Shown: one piece after another, positions 12,201-19,264 of the stretch
Layout: each line of letters opens with the position of its first letter
Position numbering within the stretch: position 1 is the first letter of the stretch
NCBI GenBank assembly: GCA_905221605.1
Contig: CAJNDS010002413.1
Location: 638,423 to 702,422, forward strand
Reading direction: 5' to 3'
Origin: Symbiodinium natans
Lineage: Eukaryota; Sar; Dinophyceae; Suessiales; Symbiodiniaceae
Length of the DNA stretch: 64,000 bases
Translations under genes and position numbers: made by a program
Notes under the pieces: generated by a model
What the model was told of the DNA's origin: nothing
The model's input: only the letters and a program-made list of their open reading frames with translations
Databases searched by the model: none

Positions 12201-13880
12201 GACCCCCCCTCAATACTACCCTGTTTAGGGTTTAGGGTTTAGGGTTTAGGGTGTAGGGTGTAGGGTTTAGGGTTTAGGGTTTAGGGTTTAGGGTTTGGGG
12301 TTTGGGGTTTGGGGTTTAGGGCTACTACCCCCCTCTATATCATCCCCCCCCCGGCTAGGGTCCCGCCTCAAATCACCTCAAGTCGCCTTACGTATCCCTA
12401 AATGTTCATTTGGGGGGAGCCTAGGGGGGAATGTAGGGGAACACCCAAAACCCTAAACCCTAAACCCTAAACCCTAAACCCTAAACCCTAAACCCTAAAC
12501 CCTAAACCCGTGGAGGATGGCTCTCTGGTGACTTGGGGCGATCCCGATGCCGGCGCGGACGTTGAGGAGGTGGAGGACCAGATCGGGGTGGTGGAGGAGC
12601 TCCAGGCGACCCTTGGGGTTTGGGGTTTGGGGTTTAGGGCTTAGGGTTTAGGGTTTCGGGTTTAGGGTTTAGGGTTTAGGGTGCAGGGTTTAGGGTTGAA
12701 TCCCAAGAGCTCCAGGCGACCGACAGCGCCTTCGCGGCCCTGCTGCCGGATGGCTCCGTCGTGACCTGGGGCAACCCCAACGAAGGTGGCGACCCTAAAC
12801 CCTAAACCCTAAACCACCCTAAACCCTAAACCCCAAACCCTAAACCCGAAACCCGAAACCCTAAACCCTAAACCCTAAGCCCTAAGCCCTAAGCCCTAAA
12901 CCCTAAGCCCTAAGCCCTAAGCCCTAAGCCCTAAGCCCCAAGCCCTAAGCCCTAAACCCGAAACCCTAAACCCTAAACCCAACGAAGGTGGCGACAGCCA
13001 GGACGTGTCCCGGCAGCTGCGCAACGTCCGGCACCTCCAGGCCACTGCGACCGCCTTCGCCGCTATCCTTGAGGATGGCTCTGTCGTGACCTGGGGCGAG
13101 CCCGATGGTGGTGGCAGCTGCAGCAAAGAAGCTGGGTAGGCCCTTGGGAAATTTTATTATCCCCTTATTGGCGTTTAAGAGAGTCATATTTAGGGTTTTT
13201 TTGCAGAGGCTTCTAACCCTAAACCCTAAACCCTAAACCCCAAGCTCTAAACCCCAAACCCTAGCCCCTAAACCCTAAACCCTAAATCCCCTTGTTGGGT
13301 GTAAGAGGGTCATATTTAGCAATATCTTTCAGAGGGTTTTCAGTGCCAAGCCTAGGAAGTGCAGGGGCAGCTGCGCGACGTGCAGCAGATACAGGCGACA
13401 GGCACGGCCTTTGCCGCTTGGTAGCCCAGCGATGCCCTGCCCTGCCCTTGTGTTGGAGCTTCCATGCTAGAGCAACCAACCCCACAAGGGTACCCGTACT
13501 TATAATATGGCTACCCTAAACCCTAAACCCCAAAACCCTAAAACCCTAAACCCTAAAACCCTAAAACCCAAAACCCTAAAACCCTAAACCCTAAACCCTA
13601 AAACCCTAAAACCCTAAAACCCTAAACCCTAAACCCTAAACCCTAAACCCTAAACCCTAAACCCTAAACCTAAACCCTAAACCCTAAACCCTAAACCTAA
13701 ACCCTAAACCCTAAACCCTAAACCCTAAACCCTAAACCCTAAACCCTAAACCCTAAACCCTAAACCCTAAACCCAAACCCTAAACCCTAAACCCCATGGC
13801 TCCAAGGCCGCCATCCTCAGCGATGGCTCCGTGGTGACCTGGGGCAACCCGGAGGAAGGAGGCGACAGCAGCTCCGTACC
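157..13880 (+). CDS. Ubiquitin-like/RCC1-repeat gene split by telomere-repeat introns
   Basis: At least 16 short coding islands on the plus strand read in the right order and phase as one protein: the end of a ubiquitin-like domain, then RCC1-like repeats of the form AFAAIL-DGSVVTWG-GGDS-VQ-L-VQQIQA. The intact gene at 51790-53289 gives the template. Islands are separated by introns of about 0.1-3.2 kb that contain (CCCTAAA)n or (TTTAGGG)n. Nearly all exons begin with G directly after AG; the introns begin GT, GC or GA, as known for dinoflagellates. In many cases the first bases of an intron repeat the first bases of the next exon. The 5' exon with the start codon was not found, and the 3' end after 13880 is uncertain. 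RCC1-like proteins are beta-propellers that bind partners such as chromatin or GTPases; the function of this one is unknown. It could be an expressed gene or a pseudogene invaded by telomeric DNA. Confidence 0.75.
217..1471 (+). other. Intron 1 region: degenerate telomeric arrays and unique islands
   Basis: Degenerate TTTAGGG-type sequence fills 218-640, including a TTTAGTAGGG variant at 470-560. Clean arrays lie at 806-866 and 1004-1045. The stretch 661-745 folds weakly on itself (GGGGGTTGCCTGTCA against TGACAGGGACCCCC). Unique sequence at 880-1000 and 1046-1215 gives no convincing protein. From 1255 to 1440 there is degenerate CCCTAAA/CCCCAAA sequence. A small exon piece probably ends at 1471 (codons for PVK), just before GT. 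Confidence 0.5.
1485..1949 (+). repeat. Interstitial telomeric array forming an intron
   Basis: About 460 bp of nearly perfect CCCTAAA. It is flanked by a perfect 17-bp direct repeat, AAGGTGGCCCTGGCCGC, at 1469-1485 and 1947-1963. Splicing AAG|GT (1472) to AAG| (1949) removes the whole array and one repeat copy. Confidence 0.9.
1950..1998 (+). CDS. Exon: RCC1 repeat 1, first part
   Basis: Reads VALAASSGAFAAILGDG, matching ASAAFAAILGDG in the intact gene. The donor is GATG|GC, and the next exon starts with the same GCTCC. Confidence 0.75.
1999..2471 (+). other. Intron with telomere-like and AGAGGTTT repeats
   Basis: Begins GCTCCTTGACC and ends CACAG; the following exon begins GCTCCGTCACC. 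Contents are TTTAGGG-like sequence at 2046-2100, a (TTTAGAGG)n array at 2098-2222 and degenerate CCCTAA-like sequence to 2440. Confidence 0.6.
2472..2536 (+). CDS. Exon: RCC1 repeat 1, second part
   Basis: Completes the split codon to GSVTAWGQLPGGDCSVVRLGAQ-type sequence, the counterpart of GSVVTWG..GGDSSAVQ. The donor is CAG|GT. Confidence 0.7.
2537..4196 (+). other. Intron region with arrays, a MITE and two unexplained open islands
   Basis: Telomeric arrays at 2556-2595, 2709-2819, 2998-3088, 3178-3290 and 4017-4177. Within it, 3407-3535 reads openly as MAKVMPARITYQPPNGEALV and onward, and 3556-3690 reads GEPRTERPASDVETQALVAQ and onward in another frame. These two look like exons of some other gene, but I do not recognise the protein. 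The rest is degenerate repeat. Confidence 0.45.
2890..2990. mobile_element. MITE-like element, GGGATGTTCCCCCTTATAC family
   Basis: Starts GGGATGCTCCACCTTATACT and ends GGGGGGAACATCCC, an inverted repeat of about 100 bp containing AGCAGTCCTCAAT and ACTAAGGACTTTTAGT. Other copies are at 15677-15726 (deleted), 25749-25849 and 28523-28623. Confidence 0.7.
4197..4226 (+). CDS. Microexon: GQLVNVQQIQ
   Basis: Thirty bases after GGCAG read GQLVNVQQIQ, matching DQLKNVQQVQ of the intact gene exactly in place. The donor is CAG|GCGACCAGC; the next exon begins GCGACCAGC. Confidence 0.7.
4609..4778. mobile_element. MITE-like foldback element, family 'CTTGGAGGTTCATGGTAC'
   Basis: Begins CTTGGAGGTTCATGGTACTT and ends GTACCATCAACCTCCAAG, an imperfect terminal inverted repeat. 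The centre carries AACCCACTTACAAG and an oligo-T stretch. Related copies lie at 7180-7418, 14171-14268, 14530-14651 and 14668-14765. No coding capacity. Confidence 0.7.
4946..5090. mobile_element. MITE-like foldback element, family 'TCTAAGAAATATTC'
   Basis: Starts TCTAAGAATAACTCACCATACAC and ends GGTATGTTGAATATTTCTTAGA; the two ends are inverted repeats and the arms again contain ATACCCCTTAA/TTAAGGGGTAT. A partial copy lies at 25856-25926. It is embedded between TTTAGGG arrays. Confidence 0.65.
5248..5463 (+). repeat. TGGTCCC-type minisatellite
   Basis: About 215 bp of units such as GGTCCCGT, GGTCCTCT and GGTCCCCT. The plus strand is almost free of A, a strong strand asymmetry. Open frames across it are composition artefacts. 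Confidence 0.85.
5572..6630 (+). repeat. G/C-run satellite, period about 100-115 bp, about 10 copies
   Basis: Each unit has GCCGTGCAAGCTTGCTTC, AAAGCATATGAATCTTGAAA, CATGCAAGCATTGAGTTTGC, then a run of G, CTGCGC, a run of C and CGCTTTTTTAA. The G-run/CTGCGC/C-run part can form a hairpin. Unit length varies mainly in the homopolymers. A (TA)n tract precedes it at 5524-5543. A similar G/C-run arrangement with another spacer occurs at 51127-51312. Confidence 0.85.
6651..7080 (+). repeat. 42-bp minisatellite open in several frames
   Basis: About ten copies of a 42-bp unit containing GAAATGCTGCTATTTACAGT and TTGAAGCCTCTGACAACGCA. Because 42 is a multiple of three, one plus frame reads a 14-residue repeat, EMLLFTVFEASDNA, and the minus strand reads NTVNSSISALSEAA. 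One unit near 6841-6870 is disturbed and shifts the frame. Whether it is translated is unknown. Confidence 0.8.
7180..7418. mobile_element. MITE-like element interrupted by a telomeric array
   Basis: Starts CTTGGAGGCTCATGGTGCTT and ends AAGTATGAACCTCCAAG, so it belongs to the family described at 4609. Its middle is split by a CCCTAAA array at 7281-7376. It ends 11 bases before the next RCC1 exon. Confidence 0.65.
7430..7502 (+). CDS. Exon: ATSTAFAAILREGCVVTWG repeat
   Basis: Reads ATSTAFAAILREGCVVTWG then DPENG, a full AFAAIL..VVTWG module. Acceptor TCGAG|GCGACC; donor GGAG|GACC. Confidence 0.75.
7503..8178 (+). other. Intron with telomere-like repeat and a 120-bp MITE
   Basis: Starts GACCGGGG, ends TTCCTGGAG; the next exon starts GTGACAGC. 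TTTAGGG repeats occur at 7547-7585, degenerate CCCTAAA/CCCCTAA at 8060-8150, and the MITE at 7821-7940. The remainder shows no coding sequence. Confidence 0.55.
7821..7940. mobile_element. MITE-like element with 30-bp terminal inverted repeats
   Basis: Begins GTCGGGCCTTAACTACTATT and ends AATCGCTAAGGCCCGAC; the outer 30 bases at each end pair with few mismatches. The centre has TCCCTATATTGCCCTTATAG. Related sequence at 56757-56884 shares the TCCCTATATTGCCCT core and TTTCTTAAGCAGA end. Confidence 0.7.
8179..8228 (+). CDS. Exon: GDSCNVQEKLRDVRQIQ
   Basis: Continues the split Gly codon from the previous exon and reads GDSCNVQEKLRDVRQIQ, matching GDSSAVQDQLKNVQQVQ. Donor CAG|GCCTCC; the next exon starts GCCGCA. 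Confidence 0.75.
8229..9452 (+). other. Intron with long telomeric arrays and a palindromic element
   Basis: Telomeric arrays at 8484-8645 (with a CCCTGAA sub-block), 8956-9090 and 9191-9448. An open stretch at 8214-8444 reads through exon and intron and is not a separate gene. The palindromic element at 9093-9185 is listed separately. Confidence 0.55.
9093..9185. mobile_element. Palindromic MITE-like element, TACCTGAGACTCT ends
   Basis: Left arm TACCTGAGACTCTCTGTACC, right arm GTAGGTAAATAGAGTCCCAGGTA; about 31 bases at each end are inverted repeats with about four mismatches, including CAGTTTAGT/ACTAAACTG. It lies within CCCTAAA repeat on both sides. Confidence 0.7.
9453..9545 (+). CDS. Exon: AMAFAALCGDGSVVTWG repeat
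   Basis: Thirty-one codons: AAAMAFAALCGDGSVVTWG, then HPDFGGDSGPVQ. Acceptor CAGAG|GCC; donor CAG|GACTTGGGG, followed by a run of G and TTTAGGG repeats. Confidence 0.8.
9546..10733 (+). other. Intron: TTTAGGG arrays and unique AT-richer DNA
   Basis: TTTAGGG arrays at 9565-9700. Most of 9730-10640 is unique with no convincing ORF; 10255-10480 in particular is neither repeat nor coding as far as I can see. A threefold 20-22-bp repeat, TTTCCGAATTTGGCCGCTT and variants, lies at 10648-10712. Confidence 0.5.
10734..10808 (+). CDS. Exon: ERLHDVREIQATAMAFAALL repeat
   Basis: Twenty-five codons, ERLHDVREIQATAMAFAALL then GDGSV, ending inside the VVTWG motif. Donor GTG|GTCACTGGG; next exon begins GTCACCTGGGG. 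Confidence 0.8.
11016..11122 (+). CDS. Exon: VTWGYPDFGGDSDAV repeat
   Basis: Resumes VTWG after CTCAG and reads VTWGYPDFGGDSDAVRGDL, then GVCAIQANRGAFAATL. The 3' boundary is uncertain by a few bases because no standard donor gives the right phase. Confidence 0.7.
11123..11856 (+). other. Intron with TTTAGGG arrays
   Basis: TTTAGGG-like arrays at 11139-11300, 11537-11593 and 11755-11820. Between them (11345-11530 and 11600-11750) is unique sequence with no convincing coding content. Confidence 0.5.
11857..11920 (+). CDS. Exon: EDGSVVTWGDPDAGGDSSDVQ
   Basis: Reads DGSVVTWGDPDAGGDSSDVQ after a GGAG/AAAG acceptor whose exact position is unclear. Donor CAG|GACTATATC. Confidence 0.7.
12107..12169 (+). 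CDS. Exon: ELLVGVSRIQSSDTAFAAIL
   Basis: Twenty-one codons after ATCGAG, ending AAG|GACCTC. The preceding intron (11921-12106) is mostly CCCTAAA. Confidence 0.75.
12516..12605 (+). CDS. Exon: DGSLVTWGDPDAGADVEEV repeat
   Basis: Thirty codons from DGSLVTWGDPDAGADVEEV to VVEELQ. Acceptor GTGGAG|GATGGC; donor CTCCAG|GCGACC. The intron before it (12170-12515) holds TTTAGGG and CCCTAAA blocks. Confidence 0.8.
12606..12715 (+). other. 110-bp intron made of telomere-like repeat with direct-repeat ends
   Basis: The intron consists almost wholly of TTTAGGG/TTTGGGG units. A perfect 15-bp direct repeat, GAGCTCCAGGCGACC, spans both exon junctions (12597-12611 and 12707-12721), supplying GC at the donor and AG at the acceptor. 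Confidence 0.85.
12716..12785 (+). CDS. Exon: ATDSAFAALLPDGSVVTWG repeat
   Basis: Reads ATDSAFAALLPDGSVVTWG then NPNE. Donor CGAAG|GTGGCGAC. Confidence 0.85.
12786..12987 (+). other. Intron of telomere-like repeat with 18-bp direct-repeat ends
   Basis: CCCTAAA, CCCTAAG and CCCGAAA units only. The perfect repeat CCCAACGAAGGTGGCGAC occurs at 12776-12793 and 12978-12995, across both junctions, giving AAG|GT...AAG|GT. Confidence 0.88.
12988..13130 (+). CDS. Exon: longest RCC1 exon of the split gene
   Basis: Reads GGDSQDVSRQLRNVRHLQ, ATATAFAAILEDGSVVTWG, EPDGGGSCSK: one complete repeat without an intron at the usual CAG|G position. The 3' end is uncertain (AAAGAA|GCTGGG is in phase). Confidence 0.75.
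13131..13364 (+). other. Intron with a CCCTAAA block between diverged direct repeats
   Basis: A CCCTAAA block at 13214-13285 lies between two similar stretches, at about 13156-13193 and 13286-13318, that share AAGAG-GTCATATTTAG. This looks like a second, older target duplication inside an intron. Confidence 0.5.
13365..13412 (+). CDS. Exon: GQLRDVQQIQATGTAF
   Basis: Sixteen codons after GTGCAG. Donor TTT|GCCGCTTGG; the next exon begins GCCGCCATC. The open frame running on past it ends at a TAG within a few codons. Confidence 0.75.
13512..13796 (+). repeat. Interstitial telomeric array in the last recognised intron
   Basis: About 285 bp of CCCTAAA with CCCTAAAA and CCTAAA length variants, directly before the next exon. 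Confidence 0.9.
13807..13880 (+). CDS. Exon: AAILSDGSVVTWGNPEEGG
   Basis: Reads AAILSDGSVVTWGNPEEGG then DSSSV after CCAAG. A weak continuation may exist at about 14025-14046 (AAAG|GAGCTGCTGCAAGCC, ELLQA), but it meets a stop and cannot be confirmed. Confidence 0.75.
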
Positions 13881-14170
13881 TTTGGGAATTCTTGGGAATC
13901 AGCTTTTTTTATTTTGATTTTTTCGGTGGTTTAGGGTTTAGGGTTTAGGGTTTAGGGTTTAGGGTTTAGGGGTTAGGGTTTAGGGTCTGTAATTCCGAAG
14001 AAACAGCAGCTTCAGTATAGGTAAAGGAGCTGCTGCAAGCCGTCGGCCGCTGATCCCTCGGAGAAAAATGCGCACCCCCGAGGGTTTAGGGTTTAGGGTT
14101 TAGGGTTTAGGGTTTAGGGTTTAGGGTCCACCAAACTTTCCCGTTAAACAACGCGAAACCCCAGACCCTA

Positions 14171-14268
14171 CTTGGAGGTTCATGGTACTTAGCAACCACA
14201 TTAGGGCACCTAAGGGCTTATAAGTAGGTTACAGCTATAATTGGGTTACAAGTACCATGAACCTCCCA
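14171..14268. mobile_element. MITE-like element, CTTGGAGGTTCATGGTAC family
   Basis: Starts CTTGGAGGTTCATGGTACTT and ends AAGTACCATGAACCTCC. About 98 bp. The internal GGGCACCTAAGGGCTTATAA is shared with the other copies. Confidence 0.75.
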
Positions 14269-14529
14269 AACCCCTTCTAAACCCCAGACCCCGAACCCTA
14301 GACCCTAGGCCTTAAGCCCTAAAAACCCTTCTATAAACCCTATGAACCCTCGACCCTAATCCCTAAAGCCCCTAAACCCTAAACCCTAAACCCTAAACCC
14401 TAAACCCTAAACCCTAAACCCTAAACCCTAAACCCTAAACCCTAAACCCTAAACCCTAATCCCTAAACCCTAAACTCAGCGCCCAAGTGCCGGGATCCAA
14501 AGATCGGAGGGTCTTTCGGAGGGACTCTA

Positions 14530-14651
14530 CTTCGAGGTTCATGGAATTTAGAACCCAGTTACGACTGTAAACTTAGCAACCACATTAAGGCACTTAAGGG
14601 CTTATAAGTAGGTTACAGCTATAATTGGGTTATAAGTACCATGAACCTCCC
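14530..14651. mobile_element. MITE-like element, same family, second local copy
   Basis: Starts CTTCGAGGTTCATGGAATTT and ends AAGTACCATGAACCTCC. Its right half is nearly identical to the copy at 14171. Confidence 0.7.
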
Positions 14652-14667
14652 AAACCCCTTCTTATAC

Positions 14668-14765
14668 TTGGATAACCGCAGTCAGGGCACTGAAGGGGCT
14701 TATAAGTGGGTTAGAAGTACAGCTATTGTTGGGTTATAGGTTATAAGTACCATGAGCCTCCAAGT
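14668..14765. mobile_element. MITE-like element, same family, third local copy
   Basis: Starts CTTGGATAACCGCAG (left end diverged) and ends AAGTACCATGAGCCTCCAAG. It lies 16 bases beyond the previous copy. Confidence 0.6.
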
Positions 14766-15676
14766 AGGGGGCTTGAGGCTCAGGGTTTATATAGAAGATA
14801 GGATTTAGAGGGAGAGGTCTAGGGTTTGAGGGTTAGGGTCCTAAACCCTGAGCCCTGAACCCTAAACCCTAAACCCTAAACCCTACACCCTAAACCCTAA
14901 ACCCTAAACCCTAAACCCTAAACCCAGGGGGGTTTGGGGTTTAGGTTTTCGGAGATTTCCGCCGGCGCCTGTGAAGCTGAAGCCTTGGAACCCCTGAAAC
15001 CCTCAAGCGCTCAACCTCTAAACCCAATATCAGCGTTAGGGTTTAGGGTTTAGGGTTTAGGGTTTAGGGTTTAGGGTTTAGGGTTTAGGGTTTAGGGTTT
15101 AGGGTTTAGGGTTTAGGGTTTAGGGTCTCAAACCCTGGACCCTTAAGCCCCCAAACCCTGAGACCCCCAAACCCTGTGTCACTTCACCCCATAGAAAGCC
15201 TAAACCCCTAAACCTTAAACGCTAAACTCCAGGCCCTCAGACCCTAAAACCCCCTAAGCCCTCTCAAAAACCCTCAAACACCCTAAACCCTAAACCCCAA
15301 ACCCCAAACCCCACACCCCAAACCCCAAACCCTAAACCCTGTATATACCCTAAACCATAAACCCTCAAGCCCTCGAACCCCCGCTTCGTTGCCAGAACTT
15401 CCATGCTGGAGTCGAAGCTCTCTGCCTCGGAGATCAACGTGGCCGAGCCTCGCCCTGTGGTTCTAAGGGCGTGGGGTTTAGGGTTTTAGGTTTAGGGTTT
15501 AGGGTTTCGGGTTTAGGGTTTCGGGTTTAGGGATTGGGGTTTAGGGTTTAGGGCGTGACCATGTGGTTTTAAGGGCTTTAAGGGTTTAGGGGATTTAGGA
15601 GATCTAGGGGTTTAGGGATTTGGGGTTTTAGGGATTTAGGGGTTTAGGGTTTAGGGATTTCGGGTTTGAAGGGTTT

Positions 15677-15726
15677 ACCTTATACTAACAGTCCTGAGTG
15701 GGGATTCTAATCGGGGAACATCCCAA
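15677..15726. mobile_element. Deleted copy of the GGGATGTTCC MITE-like family
   Basis: ACCTTATACTAACAGTCCTG joined to TCGGGGAACATCCCAA; the middle is missing. Confidence 0.55.
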
Positions 15727-17873
15727 AGCGTGGGGTTTAGGGCTTTGGGGATTTAGGGTTTAAGGGGTTTAGGAGTTAAGGGGCTTAGGGTTTAGGGATT
15801 TAGGGTTTGGGTATCTAGGGTTAAGGGGCTTAGGGTTTAGGGATTCAGGGTTTTTAGGGATGTAGGGCTTTGGGTTTGGGGCTTCTGGGTCCTCTGAGCA
15901 GCCTGGCCGCATCGCAAACATCCTGGCAGCCCCTGCTCACCCCAAAATCCCCCCAAGAAGGTTGGCTGCCAGGCTTGAGGCTGTTGACGGGGCCTTGTTC
16001 CGGAAGCTGCGTTCACACAACCGTGAGCTGCGCATCCGCCCAGAACGTGCTGGCAGTGGTCCTGCACCCATCGCCCCCGTGCGTTGGAGCGAGCTCGCCA
16101 GAAAGCTTGGCAAGCCGAAGTTGAGGATGGCCTGGCGGGTGACGCTTTCGGGCGCAGTAACATCATCTGCTACGAAGTTTACCTCTTTGAAAACTTGAGT
16201 AAATTCTTTTAAATAGTCATTACATAAAAACTATGTTTTTTTTCGAAATATCTAGATCACCTGAAGCATCTTTTTGTCTTCTATGCGAGCCACATTTTTC
16301 TCATGTAGATGTCCCATTACCACTTTATCTTGAGGGGGTTTAGGGGTTCAAGGGTTAGGGGCTTCAGGGTTTTTGGGCTTTGGGCCGCTTAAGGGTTTGG
16401 GGTTTCGGCTTGGGCGGTCCCCAAACCCCCTACACCCCAAACCTCCTAAACCCTAAACCCCAACCCTAGCCCTAAACCCTAAGCCCTAAACCCCAAACCC
16501 TAAACCCTAAACCCTAAACCCCAAACCCCAAACCCTAAACCCTAACCCCAAACCCGAAACCCCAAACCCCAAATTTTGTCCCTAAACCCTAAACCCGAAA
16601 CCCTTCAAACGGCATTTCGTCGCAAGGAATGCCACGGGACGGGCACCGCGCTAGGAGCCGGGGCCTCGGACCTTTCGGCGTTAGGGTTTAGGGCTTAGGG
16701 CTTAGGGTCTAGGGTTTAGGGTTTAGGGTTTAGGGTTTAGGGATGGAGGAGGCTCTCTTTTTTGTTTTGGTGTGTTTTTGGTGTTTCGCGTTTCGGGTTC
16801 AGGTCAGGTGCTAGGCTCCAAGGGAGGCTCCAAAGGTGAAGCAGCTTTAGGCCCTGTGGAGATGTCGCATGCTCGCATGATTGAGATTATAGGGTTTAGG
16901 GAACCCTAGACCCAAAGCCCTCAACCCTAAGCCCTCAACCGTACAACCTTAAGCCCTACACCCTAAACCCTCAACTCTAAGCCCGGAACCTTACGGAGAC
17001 CCCAAAGCCCTCAACCCTAAGGATCGTATCTCAGAGGAGCAATCTGAGGAAATGTGTATGTAAGGGTTCCACAATTGAAGGGCCCATAGTAAGGCTTGTA
17101 CCTAGCCTACGGTTAGAGGGCCAACCTCGTTTAAGTTAGGGGGTTTGGGCTTTAGGTAGCTTGTGGCTTAGGGCGTTTAGGGAGGGTTTGGGGGTCATTG
17201 GGGGTTGTGTGATGACGGTTCCCTGACGTTCCGGGCCCTCTGGGTTTAGGGCTTAGGGTTTAGGGTTTAGGGTTTAGCGTTTAGGGTTTAGGGTTTAGGG
17301 TTTAGGGCTGGCAGCTCGTCATGGAAGACGACGGCATCCTGAGTGTGTTCATGGACGCAACAACAATCCCTCCCTCAACCCCCAAAACCCAAAAACCCAA
17401 AACCCAAAACCCAAAACCCAAAACCCTAAACCCTAAACCCTAAACCCAAAACCCTAAACCCTAAACCCTGAACCCTACTGTTGTTCAGGGCTGGGGGCGA
17501 AAGCCTGAATCCTACGTCCTCGACCCTACATCTTAAACCTGCCAGGACCCCATCGAGGTCAGTGCCCTGCGGATGGTGATGCAGGACCTTGAACCAATGA
17601 ACCCTGGAACCTAAACCCTAAACCCTAAGCCCGAAGCCCTAAGCCCTAAAACTTTCAAGAAGCAGAAGCCCAAGTACCCTCAAGCCCCGCTCAACCCCAG
17701 CCGACCTGAAGGTGACGGGGTGTTCGGGGTGCAGGGTTCTTCTAGGGCTGACGGCTTGAAGTTACTTCTAAACCCTCAACCCAAAACCCAAAACCCCAAA
17801 CCCTACAGCCAAAACCCTAAACCCTAAACCCTAAACCCGAAACCCCAAAACCCTAAACCCTAAACCCTAAACC

Positions 17874-17878
17874 CTAAA
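17874..17878. repeat. Left target-site duplication CTAAA
   Basis: CTAAA precedes the LTR and recurs at 25439-25443. Both lie in CCCTAAA repeat, so the match is expected by context as well as by transposition. Confidence 0.6.
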
Positions 17879-18102
17879 TATTTATATTTAAACCGTATAA
17901 CCACTACACCCGAGGATCACTTTCGCCCAGGTTTCGGCCAGCTTTTCCTTGAGCCAAAATGGAAAGTCCTTTGCTCTGTGCACCAGAAGCTTCAAGTGGC
18001 TTCTGCTCAGCTCGCTGAGCTTCCTCTGTCGTTGCCGGGAGTGTTTTATTGTATTGGTGGGTTAGTTATACTACGGGCATTATAGGAGGCACTATTTCCA
18101 CA
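17879..18102 (-). repeat. 3' LTR of the copia element
   Basis: TATTTATATTT to TTTCCACA on the plus strand; on the element strand it runs TGTGGAAATAG to TATAAATA. It matches 25215-25438 over its full length. On the element strand it is preceded by a short purine stretch (CCGGGG), a weak polypurine tract. It contains the DinoSL-like segment at 17948-17962. Confidence 0.92.
17948..17962 (-). promoter_or_regulatory. DinoSL-like 15-mer in copia 3' LTR
   Basis: The minus strand reads CCATTTTGGCTCAAG, identical to the last 15 bases of the dinoflagellate spliced leader. The same 15-mer is at 25284-25298 in the other LTR. Confidence 0.8.
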
Positions 18103-18103
18103 C

Positions 18104-19248
18104 CCCGGCTTAACTAAGCAACCAATACACGACAGCCTTGGGATCTTGATGTAAGATCTTGTGACACTCCACAGCGATATGACTCTCTGCCTCAACGTCA
18201 GTTGACATAGCACGCGTTCTCTCATCATTCGGCGCCAGTCAAGCGTGTCAACACTTGTCACTCTTCCACGCTGTTGGCATAAACAGTTGACATAGCACTC
18301 GTTCTCTCATCATTCGGTGCCAGTCAAGCGTGTCAACACTTGTCACTCTTCCACGCTGTGGGCATAAACAGCTGACATAGCACTCGTTCTCATTCGGTGC
18401 CAGTCAAGCGTGTCAACACTTGTCACTCTTCCACGCTGTTGGATCTTGTTCCGTGGGCGGCAGAACACCACAGCTAGTCAAGGACAAATTGAGAAAGCAG
18501 TTTCTGTGATATCCGCATCAGCAGAAGCAGCTTCACCATGCAGTATTGGGTGGTCGACTTAGCCAGACCACGCCGATGCCACCACACCAAGTTGGCAACA
18601 TGTGCGAGTTCCCTTCCATGGCAGCAATGGATGGGTTACATTACTTGTTCGTACTAGGGTGAACTCCTACATCAACAAACAAGCACACTTCTTCTAGAAA
18701 AGAGCTTATACATAGTAAGAGAAAACTTGCGACGTAGCTGGGTATAATCAAAGTCTGTTGTTTGTAAGCAGGCCAAAAACATCCCCGTTGTAAGCTCATC
18801 TGACAAAACCTTAAACCTTAACCTACTTTATTAGGGACTGACAGGACAAGACCTCAGCAACAGGAAGAAACCCAACAACGCATGTGCTGCGCTTCATAAT
18901 GCGCCCGTATCTTCTGAAGTCCTGAAGTTCCTCCTGTCCCATCGAATCTCAACACGGCGGTCATTGGCAGGCGAAATGAGTCACGCAAGGAGAAAGCCAT
19001 CACAGCAACTACCAACTCACGCTCCTGACGACAAGCTCAAGCACGCAGTCAAGACAACACGCTGCTCACGACAAGCTCAAGCACGACATCAACACAACAC
19101 ACTGCTCACGACAAGCTCAAGCACGCCGTCAACGCAACACACCGCTCTCGACAAGCTCAAGCGCGCCGTCAACACAACACGCTGCTCACGACAAGCTCAA
19201 GCACGCCATCAACACAACACGCTGTTCACGACAAGCTCAAGCACGCCG
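18104..19248 (-). other. Copia element 3' untranslated region
   Basis: Non-coding stretch between the pol stop and the 3' LTR. It holds the 85-bp repeats at 18200-18440 and part of the 40-bp repeats at 19028-19264. The rest is unique with no ORF that resembles a protein. Confidence 0.7.
18200..18440 (+). repeat. Three 85-bp tandem repeats
   Basis: Units start AGTTGACATAGCAC at 18200, 18285 and 18370 (AGCTGACATAG) and contain CATTCGG-GCCAGTCAAGC and TTGTCACTCTTCCACGCTG. Within the copia 3' region. Confidence 0.85.
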
Positions 19249-19264
19249 TCAACGCAACACACTG
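19028..19264 (+). repeat. 40-bp minisatellite at the end of copia pol
   Basis: About six units beginning ACGACAAGCTCAAGCACGC, at 19028, 19068, 19108, 19148, 19188 and 19228. The last unit contains the pol stop codon (TGA, 19251-19249 on the minus strand), so the minisatellite begins inside the end of the coding region. Confidence 0.85.

Larger units (their letters stand above)
13881..17873 (+). other. Subtelomeric DNA: arrays, MITEs, weak coding islands
   Basis: Telomeric arrays at 13928-13986, 14085-14127, 14365-14478, 14846-14925, 15034-15126, 16440-16600, 17240-17308, 17385-17480 and 17810-17877. Possible coding islands are 15400-15470, 15962-16198 (reads LEAVDGALFRKLRSHNREL and RWSELARKLGKPKLRMAWRV), 17311-17366 (LVMEDDGILSVFMDATTIP) and 17545-17600. 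I do not recognise any product. Confidence 0.4.

Noticed and set aside
15837-16166. 109-codon minus-strand frame
   Set aside because: Three overlapping frames are open here; none has recognisable homology, and the plus frame from 15962 is at least as protein-like.
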